Shown here: positions 17,692 to 26,823 of the stretch, in pieces
Position numbering within the stretch: the stretch's first letter is position 1
Layout: the number at the start of each line of letters is the position of its first letter
From: Streptomyces akebiae
GTDB taxonomy: Bacteria; Actinomycetota; Actinomycetes; Streptomycetales; Streptomycetaceae
Assembly: GCF_019599145.1 (NCBI RefSeq)
Contig: NZ_CP080648.1
Location: 1-64,000 of the forward strand
DNA: 64,000 nt
Direction: 5' to 3'
Made by a program: the position numbers and the translations under genes
The notes under the pieces: generated by a model
Told to the model about the DNA's origin: nothing
The model's database searches: none
What the model saw: only the letters and a program-made list of their open reading frames with translations

Positions 17692-18846
17692 TCAGCGGAA
17701 GGGACCGTCGGTCGCGAAGGCGTGGGCTGCAAAGCGCTTGCCCATTCGGCGGTATGCGGAGGCGGTGGGGTGAAGGCCGTCGGCCAGGTCATCTGCCTCG
17801 TTCGGGCCGAGCAGTTCGCGTCCGTCGAGATAATGCAGGTGGGGATCGGACGCCTGTCGTGTCGCAGCGATCCGGGCCAGCTCGGCACGGACCACCGCCA
17901 GCGACAATGCCCCGCCAGCCACATCGGCCGGGTCGCCCAGGGCAGCGAGCCTCCCGTCCGGGCCGGTCGCGGTCGGGCCGGGGGCTTCCTCCAGGGCCGG
18001 ACAGCTCACCGGAGAAATCAACAGCAGCGGGGTGTCCGGGTGCCCGTCCCGGATCGTGTCGAGGAACCCGTGGACCGCCGGGCCGAACGTCCGCAGCCGG
18101 AAGGCGGACAGGCTCACGATGTTGATGCCTACCTTGAGACTGATCAGGTCGGCGGGCGTATCGCGGATCGTCCGGGCGACATAGGGATCCAGCAGCGCGT
18201 TGCCCGCCTGGCTGAGGTTGATCACCTCCACCCCTCCGAGCGAAGCTGCCACCACCGGCCAGGTCCCGGTCGGGCCGTCGGCCTGGATGCAGTGGCTGAT
18301 GGAACTGCCGTGATGCACCCAGCGGCGCCGCCCGTCCGGCAGCGGTGCCAGTACGTCGCCGTCAGCGCGCAGTGCCACCAGTTCCGTCGGGGTCTGCTGT
18401 GGCAGCCACAACTCGACGTCCTTCATGCCGGCCGGAAGCCCGGCGAACCGTACGGTCCCTGGTTCGCCCGGGATGAGTCGCTGTACGGCCCCGGGGCCCG
18501 CCATCCGCAGCACGTTGCCCACCGGCGCCTGCTGACGCCCGGCCAAGGCGCCGTCGACCACCAACTCCAGCATCCCGGTCGGGCGAGGGTGGGGATCGGA
18601 GTCGAGCTGGCCGGTGGAGGTGAGTACCTCGAACTCCAATGTGTGTGCATCGGTGCGGAACACCAGCCGCACCCCCGAAGGCATCACGGTCACCCCGTAG
18701 ACCGACGGGTCCTGATACTGCGCCTTGGTCCAGGCGGGCAACCGGCGCGGCATCACCCCTGCCTGTGTGGTCTCCAGGTCCAGCGCACCCCGTAACTCCA
18801 CCGGCCCGCCCACCAGCGGAACCTCCCGCAGCGTCGCCACCGTCAC
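17692..18846 (-). CDS. SGNH/GDSL-type esterase with N-terminal accessory domain
   Basis: 384 residues from GTG. The first ~165 residues form a beta-rich domain (GVRLVFRTDAHTLEFEVL) of the kind that precedes the catalytic domain in some carbohydrate esterases. The SGNH blocks follow: Ser in HHGSSISHC (about residue 182), Gly in LSQAGNALLD, the block III equivalent ISLKVGIN (Asn), and Asp/His in ADGLHPTASAYR near 358. No signal peptide is seen, so it should act in the cytosol. Substrate unknown; acetyl or acyl esters are typical. Confidence 0.8.
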   Translation of the reverse strand: MTVATLREVPLVGGPVELRGALDLETTQAGVMPRRLPAWTKAQYQDPSVYGVTVMPSGVRLVFRTDAHTLEFEVLTSTGQLDSDPHPRPTGMLELVVDGALAGRQQAPVGNVLRMAGPGAVQRLIPGEPGTVRFAGLPAGMKDVELWLPQQTPTELVALRADGDVLAPLPDGRRRWVHHGSSISHCIQADGPTGTWPVVAASLGGVEVINLSQAGNALLDPYVARTIRDTPADLISLKVGINIVSLSAFRLRTFGPAVHGFLDTIRDGHPDTPLLLISPVSCPALEEAPGPTATGPDGRLAALGDPADVAGGALSLAVVRAELARIAATRQASDPHLHYLDGRELLGPNEADDLADGLHPTASAYRRMGKRFAAHAFATDGPFR

Positions 18847-18856
18847 CGCTCCTGTC

Positions 18857-18892
18857 CCAGGTCGATGTGGTCCGGAGATGACATCGACCTGG
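18857..18892. promoter_or_regulatory. inverted repeat upstream of the esterase gene
   Basis: CCAGGTCGATGT (18857-18868) is the exact inverse of ACATCGACCTGG (18881-18892) with a 12-base spacer. It sits 11 bases upstream of the esterase GTG and downstream of the YciI scrap on the same strand, so it may be an operator, an attenuator-like hairpin or a terminator of the upstream gene. Confidence 0.5.
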
Positions 18893-18904
18893 TGCTGTCG
18901 CGGC

Positions 18905-19105
18905 TCATCGACGCCCGCCGAACTCCCAGTCGTGGACCTCGATGTCCGCGTACAGGTCCGCGGTCAGGACGGCTCGTGCCGTCTGCGGATCCGGTGCCCT
19001 GAGCAGCACCGCCGTACCCAGCCAGGTGTCGCCGTCGTCGGACAGCAGCGGCCCGTACGCGACCAGCTCGTCCCCCTCGAGCGGCAGGGCAAGATCGGCG
19101 GCCGG
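18905..19105 (-). pseudogene. YciI-like protein, C-terminal scrap
   Basis: Minus-strand translation gives LPLEGDELVAYGPLLSDDGD, then TWLGTAVLLRAPDPQTARAV and LTADLYADIEVHDWEFGGRR, matching the second half of YCII-related small proteins (PL.DDG, ADPYA.I.VH.W). The 5' half is missing, replaced by an IS21 remnant. Confidence 0.6.
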
Positions 19106-19109
19106 GACC

Positions 19110-19738
19110 ACGCCGAGGCCGGCCGGGCCTTTGCCTCCATCGAGAAGATGGACTCTGCGTTCATGGCCTGGGTTCCCTTGCGGCGGGCCCGGACCCACCG
19201 CACCCACGGCGAGGTCATCGGCCTGCGGGCCGTGCGGGACCACATGGCCTTGCGGCCACTGCCCCAGACGCCCTATGTGGTCGCCCAGAGGCATCTGCGG
19301 CCGGTCGGCAAGGACTGCCTCGTCGCCTTCGCCGGAAACCTCTATTCGGTGCCGGCCCACAAGGTTCGCTCCCGCCAGCTGATCGAGGTCCGGGCCACGA
19401 AGTCCCAGGTCATGCTGCACTCCACCATCGCCGATGCCGACGGCTCGACGTTGCTGGCCGCTCACCCGCGAGCGGTCGGCAAAGGCGTTCGGGTCGTCGA
19501 CCAAGAGCACTGGGACGGTCTGCCCGACGGCAGGAACCGGCGTGTCACCACCGGCGACCTCGTGCCCTCGCCTCGTCATGAGGCGCCTCTGGGCGAGGAA
19601 GCCGGGCCGCTGCAGGCCCTGCTGACCCGGGCCGCAGCCGCCAGCATCAAGGTCGGCCGCCGTCCGCTGTCGGTCTATGACGAGCTGACCGGCACCCGCC
19701 CGTTCACCACCGCCCCCATGAAGAAGGAATCGTCTTGA
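19110..19738 (+). pseudogene. istA: IS21-family transposase IstA, C-terminal part
   Basis: The frame THRTHGEVIGLRAVRDHMAL, then RHLRPVGKDCLVAFAGNLYS, VPAHKVRSRQLIEVRATKSQ and SVYDELTGTRPFTTAPMKKE is the IstA C-terminal region. The HTH and DDE core upstream are lost at about 19110. Its stop overlaps the istB start, the usual IS21 coupling. Confidence 0.85.
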
Positions 19739-20505
19739 GCGAGCTGGTCTCCACCCGCATCCGCACCACGGCCGGCAAGCTCGGCCTGCCCCACCTGGCC
19801 GAGGCCCTGAACCAGTACGCTCAGCGGGCTGACGAGGCCAAGATGGGCTATCTCGACTTCCTCGACCTGGTGCTGTCCGAGGAACTGGCCGTCCGCGACG
19901 ACCGCCGCTTCCGTCAGGTCCTGCGACTGTCGAATCTCCCGCATCACAAGACACTTGAGGACTACGACTTTTCCTTCCAGCCCGACCTCGACCCTCGCAA
20001 GGTGAAGGACCTGGCCACCTTGTCGTTCGTCGAGACCAAGGCGAACGCCGCCCTGCTCGGCCCGCCTGGAGTCGGCAAGACCCACATCGCCGTTGCCCTC
20101 GCCGTCGCTGCCTGCCGGGCCGGCTACTCGATCTACTTCACCAGCCTCGACGACATGGTCCGCAACCTCACAGCCGCCGAAGCCGCGGGCCGTCTGACCA
20201 GCAAGCTCGGCACCTACCTTCGCCCGAGTGTCCTGGTGGTGGACGAGGTCGGCTACCAGCCCCTGGAACGAGCGGAAGCGAACCTCGTCTTTCAGGTGAT
20301 CTCCAAGCGCTACGAAAAGGGCTCGATCATCCTGACCTCGCACAAGACCTTCAGTGAATGGGGCCAGGGTTTCGGCGACGAAGTGCTGGCCACCGCGATC
20401 CTCGACCGGCTTCTCCACCACTGCGACGTGATCTCGATCAACGGCCCCAGCTACCGGCTCAAGAACCGGCTCGCCGCCATCGAGCGGGACATCCAGGTGG
20501 CCTGA
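19735..20505 (+). CDS. istB: IS21-family ATPase IstB
   Basis: 256 residues, full length. Walker A LLGPPGVGKTH near residue 107, Walker B VLVVDEVGYQPL, sensor ILTSHKTFSEWG and the DRLLHHCDVISINGPSYRLK tail are all IstB hallmarks. The protein remodels target DNA for IstA, but its partner here is truncated, so the element is dead in cis. Confidence 0.93.
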   Translation: MSELVSTRIRTTAGKLGLPHLAEALNQYAQRADEAKMGYLDFLDLVLSEELAVRDDRRFRQVLRLSNLPHHKTLEDYDFSFQPDLDPRKVKDLATLSFVETKANAALLGPPGVGKTHIAVALAVAACRAGYSIYFTSLDDMVRNLTAAEAAGRLTSKLGTYLRPSVLVVDEVGYQPLERAEANLVFQVISKRYEKGSIILTSHKTFSEWGQGFGDEVLATAILDRLLHHCDVISINGPSYRLKNRLAAIERDIQVA

Positions 20506-20526
20506 CCAGCGAGAACAACGGAGCCG

Positions 20527-20913
20527 TCACCGGATAACCGAAATCTCCGGCAGCGGCTGCTGCCAATCACCCAGTTCCGCGACGAGAACCTGGCGGGCCA
20601 GCCGCCGGGCCAGAGCCCATCCCTCATCGGTGGACAGTGCACCCCGTGTCCACCGATCAGTGTTCTCGCCACCGCTCATCCCGCTGAGGATCACATCGAT
20701 CTCCTGCAGGTCAGCCATGACTCCGCGGGCAAGTTGTCCCTCGGCCACCAGGGTTTCGGCCATACGGAAGGAGTGATCGAAGTCCAGGGCGATCTCATCC
20801 GTCATCACCGCATGCCTGACCAGCCAGGTCACCTGGGTCTGGGCATCAGCCGCCAACACGGTCAACGCTTCCATCAGCACGCGCCGACGGAACGAAGGAT
20901 CAGGACGCTCCAC
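20527..20913 (-). CDS. hypothetical protein
   Basis: About 128 residues, from a GTG at 20913 (the frame is open to 20949). Helical throughout, with VLMEALTVLAADAQTQVTWL, IALDFDHSFRMAETLVAEGQ and WALARRLARQVLVAELGDWQ. No catalytic motif or membrane segment. Codon use looks like a real gene; I do not recognise the family. Confidence 0.5.
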   Translation of the reverse strand: MERPDPSFRRRVLMEALTVLAADAQTQVTWLVRHAVMTDEIALDFDHSFRMAETLVAEGQLARGVMADLQEIDVILSGMSGGENTDRWTRGALSTDEGWALARRLARQVLVAELGDWQQPLPEISVIR

Positions 20914-21001
20914 CCCACGATCGTCGCACGCTACTTCTGACAAGCCCACAGGCGAACATCCGGCTGAGCACGTTTATCCGTACTTACTTGAGCACTTTCG
21001 C

Positions 21002-21520
21002 GAGTACGCCGACACAAGCCCAACCGCCTGCCGGCGACCTACCACCGCACCCACGGCGTCACCTACTTCCACGGCTGCTGCTCCGTCGGCGACGACACCC
21101 TGTGGGGCGTCAACCACCGCCGCAAAGGCACGGCCAACAGCCTGGCCGCTCTGAAGTCGATTCGCGCCGCCCGCCCTGACGGCGCCCCGCTCTACATCAT
21201 CTTGGAAACCTCTCCGCCCACACCGGCGAGGACATCCGCCGCTGGGCCAAGAAGAACAAGGTCGAGCTGTGCTTCACCCCGACCTACGCCCTGGGCCAAC
21301 CCGATAGAGACCCACTTCGGCCCACTGCGGCAGTTCACCCTCGCCAACTCCCACCACCGCAGTCACCCTGCACAGACCCACGCGCTGCACCGCTACCTGC
21401 GCTGGCGCAACGCCAACGCCCGCCACCCCGACGTACTCGCCGCCCAACGCCGCGAACGCGCCCGCGTCCGCAGTGAGAGAGGCATCCGATGGGGAGGCCG
21501 CCCCATCACTCAGGCAGCCT
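21002..21520 (+). pseudogene. IS630-family transposase, frameshifted C-terminal part
   Basis: Pieces in three frames: RRHKPNRLPATYHRTHGVTY, then HAHTG-like NLSAHTGEDIRRWAKKNKVE, then WANPIETHFGPLRQFTLANS. These are the catalytic Asp (LYIILENLSAH) and Glu (WANPIE) blocks of an IS630 DDE domain. Frameshifts near 21205 and 21290 separate them, and the N-terminal HTH is absent. Confidence 0.75.
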
Positions 21521-21530
21521 GAACCGCACC

Positions 21531-21956
21531 TCATTCCTCGGGCAGCAACCGCCCTTGACAGCGACGAACCGCATCATCAACCTCCGAGGTCAACAGCGTC
21601 GGCAGCAGCCGACGCAGAGCCTCCGCCTGCTGCCGCAACCGCTTCGCCGCTGTCTTGCCGTTGACAGCTGACGTGGGCACATCATGAAGCGTCCCGCACT
21701 CGAAGGCCACCCAGAGGCAGTCAAGTGACGCTGAGCGCGTGGCGCCGCCGTCCCTCGACACACGAATCCTTGTGGTCACCTCCGGTTCACGCGGTCCCAG
21801 GTAAGAGATCGCGATCTGGAGCCCCGAACGGTGCTGGTAAACCAAGCCGGACTCAAGCACCTCGGGCCCCACGAAACCCCCATCCGAGATCAAGAACGCG
21901 AACAGATCGCTACCCTCACGCCGCACTGTCTCCCGTGGATCAACACGCCGTCCCAT
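21531..21956 (-). CDS. hypothetical protein
   Basis: 141 residues from ATG 21956 (open to 21998). The N-terminal two thirds is a mixed alpha/beta domain (LFAFLISDGGFVGPEVLESG, SGLQIAISYLGPREPEVTTR) and the C-terminal third a basic helix (TAAKRLRQQAEALRRLLPTL). Similar size and layout to small proteins often found near toxin or phage loci, but no family can be named. Confidence 0.5.
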   Translation of the reverse strand: MGRRVDPRETVRREGSDLFAFLISDGGFVGPEVLESGLVYQHRSGLQIAISYLGPREPEVTTRIRVSRDGGATRSASLDCLWVAFECGTLHDVPTSAVNGKTAAKRLRQQAEALRRLLPTLLTSEVDDAVRRCQGRLLPEE

Positions 21957-22449
21957 CCTGCGAGCGTCCACCCCGGCCCCTGACAACGCCAGACCCAAGA
22001 CCCCTCCGAACCAATGCGGTCACGGCACTAGCGACCGTAGGCGTCTGGCCAGACTTCAGCTGAGGGCGCGGGCTTCCTCCGCCTGGGCGGCTACGTCGGG
22101 GCGACCCTCCTCGATGGCAATCCGGACGATCGGGCCTCCGCAGGTCTCGGCACTTTTTTTGCGACATCAACGCCCCTACGCCGAAAGCGCCTTGCCGGTC
22201 AGCAGTTGAAAGGTGGAGGGACGGGTCGCCTGTAGGCCATTCGAGGGGCATCGACATGCGGTGTCGCACATGCGCGGTGAGTATGGACAACGGCGCCTGA
22301 TCCGCATCCGCCCCGCCCCCGCATGCTCGGCCTCGGCCGATCCGCCGGTCGGGGGCAGATAGCAGGAGAGGCCACCCATCGCCTCTCGACGGCGCTCCCC
22401 ACCCAGCCGCACTCTCCGCGCTGGATTCCGCCCCACATCGAGGAGAACC
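21957..22449. other. intergenic before the subtilase gene, no gene seen
   Basis: Likely promoter region for the subtilase operon. An eight-T run (22154-22161) and a TATGGACAACG stretch (22280s) are the only AT-rich points. No palindrome stands out. Confidence 0.35.
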
Positions 22450-23817
22450 ATGCGTGTCCTCATCCAGATGAAGCCCGAACGCGACGTCGTCGAGGCCGTC
22501 GCCAACCCGCAGCTCACCGCGACCACTCAGGATGTCGCCGGGTCGATGCCCGGCGTCGAGATGGACCAGTCGTTCACACCGGTGGCGCTGCCCCGGCCGT
22601 TGCCGTCCACGGGTGGCGGGGACCCGCTGTCCCTGACCCAGTCGCTCCGGTTCTCCATGCGGCCGGAAGACGCCACCGTCATGGTCCGTGGGGAGATCCA
22701 CGACTACGACGCCGCCAGCCGGCTCTCCATGCTGGCCCTCAGCCGCCCGGAGATCGTCGGCATCTCCGCCGACCCAGTCATCCAGACGTCGCCCACGTGC
22801 CCCGGGGACGGACCGGTCGGGACCTCGCAGGACGTGAAGAACTTCTTCGCCGAGCTCGGCGCGGACGACCTGGACGGCAACGGCGTCGCGGTGGCGATCA
22901 CCGACACCGGCATCAACACCCAGCACCTGATCAACGAACTGGGCCACCCCGTGACGGTCGACGCGGCACGGAGCTGGAACCCGCCCGGAGTGCCCGGCAG
23001 GCCGGGCCAGTTCCCGGTCGACCACGGCACCATGTGCGCCTTCGACGCCCTGCTCGCCGCACCGAAGGCGACGCTGATCGACGTGCCGGTCCTGCTTTCG
23101 CAGGCGCAGGGCCCGACGGTCATGAGCGGGCTGCTCTCGGACGCCGTGGCGGCCTACGCCCACCTGTGGAGCGTGCTGGAGACGATGCCCGACGACAAGC
23201 GGGCCCTGGTCGTCAGCAACAGCTGGGGTTCCTTCTCGCCTCGGTGGGACTTCGCGCCCAGCCACCCTGGGAACTACTCGGACAACCCCGGCCACCCCTT
23301 CAACCTGATGGTGACCGCGCTCGAGAGTGCGGGCGCCGACGTCCTGTTCGCGGCGGGCAACTGCGGCCTGGACTGCCCTGACAACCGCTGCGAGTTCCCC
23401 GACCGGCCCATCGTCGGCGCCAACTCGCACCCGCGTGCGCTGTCCATTGGCGGTGTCGACACCCGGGGCCACCGGGTCGGCTACTCCTCGCAGGGTCCCG
23501 GCCGGCTCGATGCCAACAAGCCCGACATCTGCGCGTACACCCACTTCGAGGGCTCGCACGCCTTCGGGGCCGACGCACCGGACTCCGGGACCTCGGCTGC
23601 CTGCCCGGTGGCCGCGGGCGTGGTCGCCGCCATCCGCACGCAGTGGTCGACCAACGTCCTCAAGCCGGCCGAGCTTCGCACCCTGCTCCAGCGGACGGCC
23701 GACGACCGCGGCGCCGCGGGCTTCGACTTCGACTACGGGTTCGGCATCATCAACGTACCGTCGATCATGGATGCACTGCGCCGCCGCAGCAAGAACGGGC
23801 ACGGCACCCGCAGGTAG
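22450..23817 (+). CDS. S8 (subtilisin-like) serine protease, probably cytosolic
   Basis: 455 residues from ATG after GAGGAGAACC. The catalytic set is present: Asp in VAITDTGIN (~151), His in VDHGTMCAFD (~192), oxyanion Asn in LFAAGNCGLD (~303) and Ser in DSGTSAACPVAAG (~381). There is no signal peptide; the N-terminal ~120 residues (MRVLIQMKPERD through ALSRPEIVGISADPVIQ) look like an inhibitor-I9-type propeptide fold (beta strand, helix, then VVGI-type strand). The C-terminus lacks a P-domain or anchor. The gene is followed 24 bp later by a small gene with its own good RBS, so the two form an operon. Confidence 0.88.
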   Translation: MRVLIQMKPERDVVEAVANPQLTATTQDVAGSMPGVEMDQSFTPVALPRPLPSTGGGDPLSLTQSLRFSMRPEDATVMVRGEIHDYDAASRLSMLALSRPEIVGISADPVIQTSPTCPGDGPVGTSQDVKNFFAELGADDLDGNGVAVAITDTGINTQHLINELGHPVTVDAARSWNPPGVPGRPGQFPVDHGTMCAFDALLAAPKATLIDVPVLLSQAQGPTVMSGLLSDAVAAYAHLWSVLETMPDDKRALVVSNSWGSFSPRWDFAPSHPGNYSDNPGHPFNLMVTALESAGADVLFAAGNCGLDCPDNRCEFPDRPIVGANSHPRALSIGGVDTRGHRVGYSSQGPGRLDANKPDICAYTHFEGSHAFGADAPDSGTSAACPVAAGVVAAIRTQWSTNVLKPAELRTLLQRTADDRGAAGFDFDYGFGIINVPSIMDALRRRSKNGHGTRR

Positions 23818-23841
23818 CCCTTCACATCGGAGGAGAGACCG

Positions 23842-24108
23842 ATGGCTCCCGACAAGCCAACCAGCCTCGTCACGGTAACGCTCCCGTCGGGAGCCACGCT
23901 CGAGGACGCCCTGCGGAAGCTCGGCATCGGCCGCGAGGCGGTCGACACCGACTACGGACTCGTCGACCTGCACAACGGCACCTACGCCCTGCTCGTCACC
24001 GAGGCCGTCGCCGAGCGCGTCCACGGTATGCCCGGTGCCCAGGGGCCATACGCGAACCCGAAGATCGAACCCTTCGGCCCGCCCCAGGCCCGCCCCGACG
24101 AAGACTGA
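23842..24108 (+). CDS. small protein encoded next to the subtilase
   Basis: 88 residues from ATG with GGAGGAGAGACCG upstream. It begins with a beta-strand/helix unit (SLVTVTLPSGATLEDALRKL), continues GIGREAVDTDYGLVDLHNGT and YALLVTEAVAERVHGMPGAQ, and has an acidic tail. The pattern of an LVTVxLP strand, a helix and a GLVxL...YALLV strand pair would suit a small inhibitor- or propeptide-like fold. An inhibitor, chaperone or substrate of the neighbouring protease is the simplest idea; there is no direct proof. Confidence 0.6.
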   Translation: MAPDKPTSLVTVTLPSGATLEDALRKLGIGREAVDTDYGLVDLHNGTYALLVTEAVAERVHGMPGAQGPYANPKIEPFGPPQARPDED

Positions 24109-24170
24109 ACCCCAACGGCGCCGGGGGCCGATCCGCCGCAACGGCGGGTCGGAGATCAGGGCTCGCGAAC

Positions 24171-24515
24171 ATGACGCCAACGCCGACGGTCGTTGCCGAG
24201 CCTACGACCCGGGCGAAGCCCGATCCGCGCGTCCTGGCCTGGTCCCGGTCAACCGCCCGCCCCAACCGCTTCCTGAGCGTGATCACCGTGGCCGAGATCG
24301 AGGCCCGGCTCGGCGGCGCCGCCTGCGTGTACTACTGGACGGTTCGCTTCGTCCTGGCCCGGGACCGCGCCGTCCCCTACCGCTACGGCCACTTCCTGGG
24401 CGACGCCGAGCGTCGCATCCTGATGCGCCGCAGCGGCAGCGGCTTCCGCTTCCCGCACCGGCTGATCCAGGAACACATCCGCGTCCACGCCCCGGCCCTG
24501 AGGGAACGGCTGTGA
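24171..24515 (+). pseudogene. chimeric fragment: VapC-like PIN start fused to a regulatory-protein tail
   Basis: The first 50 residues (PDPRVLAWSRSTARPNRFLS then VITVAEIEARLG) match the FLSVITVAEIE block of VapC-type PIN nucleases. From residue ~52 it changes to YRYGHFLGDAERRILMRRSG then FRFPHRLIQEHI, which resembles the RFLDDAxRRGxLRxxGxxYxFRHxxLQ tail of large Streptomyces NACHT-type proteins. Catalytic residues of the PIN domain are incomplete. Probably two gene scraps joined in frame. Confidence 0.45.
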
Positions 24516-24527
24516 GGGTCGCTCAGC

Positions 24528-24690
24528 TCAGCTCCGCACCGCAGCCGCGTCGTACGGCTTCAGCTCGTCGAAGCGGCCCGCCAGCACCTTCGCCGCCCAC
24601 CGCGGGTCCTGGAGTAGTGCCTGGCCGACGGCGACGAGACCGAACTCGTCGCGCTCCAGCCGGTCGAGGAGGTTGCCGATGTTGCCGACC
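24528..24690 (-). pseudogene. old-yellow-enzyme (NADH:flavin oxidoreductase) C-terminal scrap
   Basis: The minus-strand frame NIGNLLDRLERDEFGLVAVG then QALLQDPRWAAKVLAGRFDE and LKPYDAAAVRS is the conserved end of alkene reductases (GRALLxDPxWxxKVxxGRxxELxPF). Only the last ~55 codons remain. Confidence 0.65.
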
Positions 24691-24980
24691 CTCGCCACCC
24701 TGGGCGAGCAGTACCAGAACCAGCCCGGACCGGCTGCTGCTGATCGCCTGCCTGCGCCAAGGCCTGCGCCTGGCCCGAGACCACCGCCTCTACTTGGGCT
24801 GGCTCACCACCGCCGCCTGGACGTACATCAGCGACTTCATCTGGGAACCCCTGGCCCCGCCCGACACCGACACCGGCACCGAGACGGGCCTGGGCACGGC
24901 CGCCGACGCTCTGGTCGAACTCCTCAGCACGCTCGCCCGCCGCCAGCACGAACACCGCTGGTTGGCTCCTCGAGTTCAGC

Positions 24981-25170
24981 ATGGATCTCTCTTCTGAACA
25001 GAGGCCGGCACTGCGAGAGTTGACGGGGTCACGGGATGTTCCGGCCGATGTGGCGCTGCCTGCACGGATCGTGTTGTGGTCTGGCGAGGGGCGGCGTCGC
25101 AAAGACATCGTCGCCCGCCATGCTCGCCGGGCTCCCGGGGCACGCGACTGGCCGGCGGCACGACGGCACA
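24981..25170 (+). pseudogene. IS630-family transposase, N-terminal scrap
   Basis: SSEQRPALRELTGSRDVPAD then VALPARIVLWSGEGRRRKDI is the start of an IS630 transposase HTH domain. It becomes unrelated after the HTH recognition helix (VARHARRAPGARDW). The upstream DNA (24700-24980) holds another unassigned scrap (RLLLIACLRQGLRLARDHRL). Confidence 0.6.
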
Positions 25171-25453
25171 TCGCGCCGCGGGCTGTCGCTGCCAGGAGCC
25201 GGCCGCCGGGGCCCGCTCCGGCCGTCCCGGACACGGGTGTTGGCGCTTTCCAGCCGCGTTCTGTTGCTGTGGCTGATTTGGGTGCATGGTGTGAGGGCGG
25301 GTACCGAGCCACCTCCGGGTGAGGTGTCCCCTCTGCCGGTTCCTGCCGTCGCCGACGGCAGGAACCGCCGCGCCTCCCGGCTCTCCACGCGAGGTCTGCG
25401 GCTGCCCGCGCTCCGGCGGGCCTCACCACGCCCACAGCGCCCATGATTGATCC

Positions 25454-25570
25454 ATGGGAATTGTGACGGCGTTACGCCGGTACCCGGTGAAGTCCATGCT
25501 CGGCGAGGCTCTGACAAGCGTGGCGGTCACCGAACGCGGGCTGTGCGAAGACCGGGTGTCCGCCGTCTGA
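25454..25570 (+). pseudogene. MOSC-domain protein, N-terminal scrap
   Basis: 38 codons, MGIVTALRRYPVKSMLGEAL then TSVAVTERGLCEDRVSAV, match the N-terminal beta-barrel of MOSC proteins (xLRRYPVKSMxGE, GLxGDR). The frame then stops; the Mo-cofactor-binding Cys domain is absent. Confidence 0.65.
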
Positions 25571-25707
25571 CGGCGCTCCGGGTGGCCAGGGTCGACCGGC
25601 AGCGCACCGCCCCAGCCGTCGACGGCCCCTGGATGCCGTCGAGGTGGTCGACCAGCTCCCGGAAGTGCTCCTTCTGCTCAGGAACGGCACCTTCCGAATC
25701 ATGCGCA

Positions 25708-26823
25708 TCAAGTGGCCTCTGACCTGACACCCCAGTCCTCGGCGGCCGTCAGCGGTACGGAGGCGGGCGGCTGCACCGACGTCGTCAGCTCGATGCGCCG
25801 TCCCTCGGCCGACGAACGCAGCAGCGCGGTCATCGTCTCCAGTACGTGCAGGGCGAGTTCGCCGCTCGCGCGCGGTGTCCGCTGCCCGTCGGCGGCGATG
25901 AAGTCGAGCAGCCCCACTCCCCGTGCGCCGTCGACGTAGCCCGCGGACGGAGGGAGCGTGCGCCACTGCGTGTCGCCGAGTCCGAAGAGCCGAACGTCGC
26001 CGTCGAAGCGGTTCGGATCGGGGACGGCGAGGGTTCCCACCTCGCCGTGGACCTCGATCGGGGAGGCCGTGGTGGCCACCCCGTCGAAGCTCGTCGTGAT
26101 CGTCGTCAGCGTTCCGGCCACGTGCTCCAGCACACCGGAGACATGACTGTCCACCTTCACCGGTATCCGCTCTCCCGTGCGCGGGCCGGAACCGATGACC
26201 CGCTCGGCGCGCAGCCGGCTGGACGCCCCCGTGACGGCCCGCACCGGGCCCAGCAGATGGACAAGGGAGGCGAGGTAGTACGGCCCCATGTCCAGCAGGG
26301 GGCCGCCGCCCTCGGTGTAGTAGAAGTCGGGGTGCGGGTGCCAGAGTTCGTGGCCCGGGGTGACCATCACGGCCGAGGCGAACAGCGGGAGTCCGATGCT
26401 CCCGGCGGCCAGGGCCGCCCGCGCCGTCTGCACTCCGGTGCCCAGCACGGTGTCCGGCGCGCACCCCACTCCGACTCCCGCCCGCGCGGCGGCCGCCATG
26501 ACGGTGTGGGCGTCGGCGAGCGTGGCGGCGAGCGGCTTCTCCCCGTAGACGTTCTTGCCGTGACCGATGGCCCCGAGGGCGATTTCGGCGTGCGCCCCGG
26601 GGGTGGTGAGGTTCAGCACCGTGTCCACGTTCGGGCTGCTCAGCAGCTCCTCGACGGTCAGCGCCCGGACGCCGGGCAGTCCGGCGGCGACCGCTGCCGA
26701 CCGGGAGGGGTCAAGGTCGGCGACCGCGGTCACGCGCACGGCGGGATGACCGGTCAGCGTGTCAAGGTACGCGCGGGAGATGACGCCGAGCCCTACGACG
26801 CCGACGCGGTGCGCGTCGCCCAC
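25708..26823 (-). CDS. Gfo/Idh/MocA-family oxidoreductase
   Basis: 371 residues from GTG 26823, which lies inside the end of the upstream ThuA-like gene (31-bp overlap). The Rossmann start HRVGVVGLGVISRAYLDTL carries the GxGxxxxxY NAD(P) fingerprint. GKNVYGEKPLAATLADAHTV supplies the EKP motif with the catalytic Lys near residue 95, and DMGPYYLASLVHLLGPV matches the substrate-side helix (GxHxxD in relatives). Such enzymes oxidise or reduce sugars and inositols. The pairing with ThuA points to a sugar pathway. Confidence 0.88.
   Translation of the reverse strand: MGDAHRVGVVGLGVISRAYLDTLTGHPAVRVTAVADLDPSRSAAVAAGLPGVRALTVEELLSSPNVDTVLNLTTPGAHAEIALGAIGHGKNVYGEKPLAATLADAHTVMAAAARAGVGVGCAPDTVLGTGVQTARAALAAGSIGLPLFASAVMVTPGHELWHPHPDFYYTEGGGPLLDMGPYYLASLVHLLGPVRAVTGASSRLRAERVIGSGPRTGERIPVKVDSHVSGVLEHVAGTLTTITTSFDGVATTASPIEVHGEVGTLAVPDPNRFDGDVRLFGLGDTQWRTLPPSAGYVDGARGVGLLDFIAADGQRTPRASGELALHVLETMTALLRSSAEGRRIELTTSVQPPASVPLTAAEDWGVRSEAT

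Noticed and set aside
20988..21179. 63-residue plus-strand frame
   Set aside because: Out-of-frame shadow of the IS630 transposase remnant, whose real frame shows YHRTHGVTYFHGCC.
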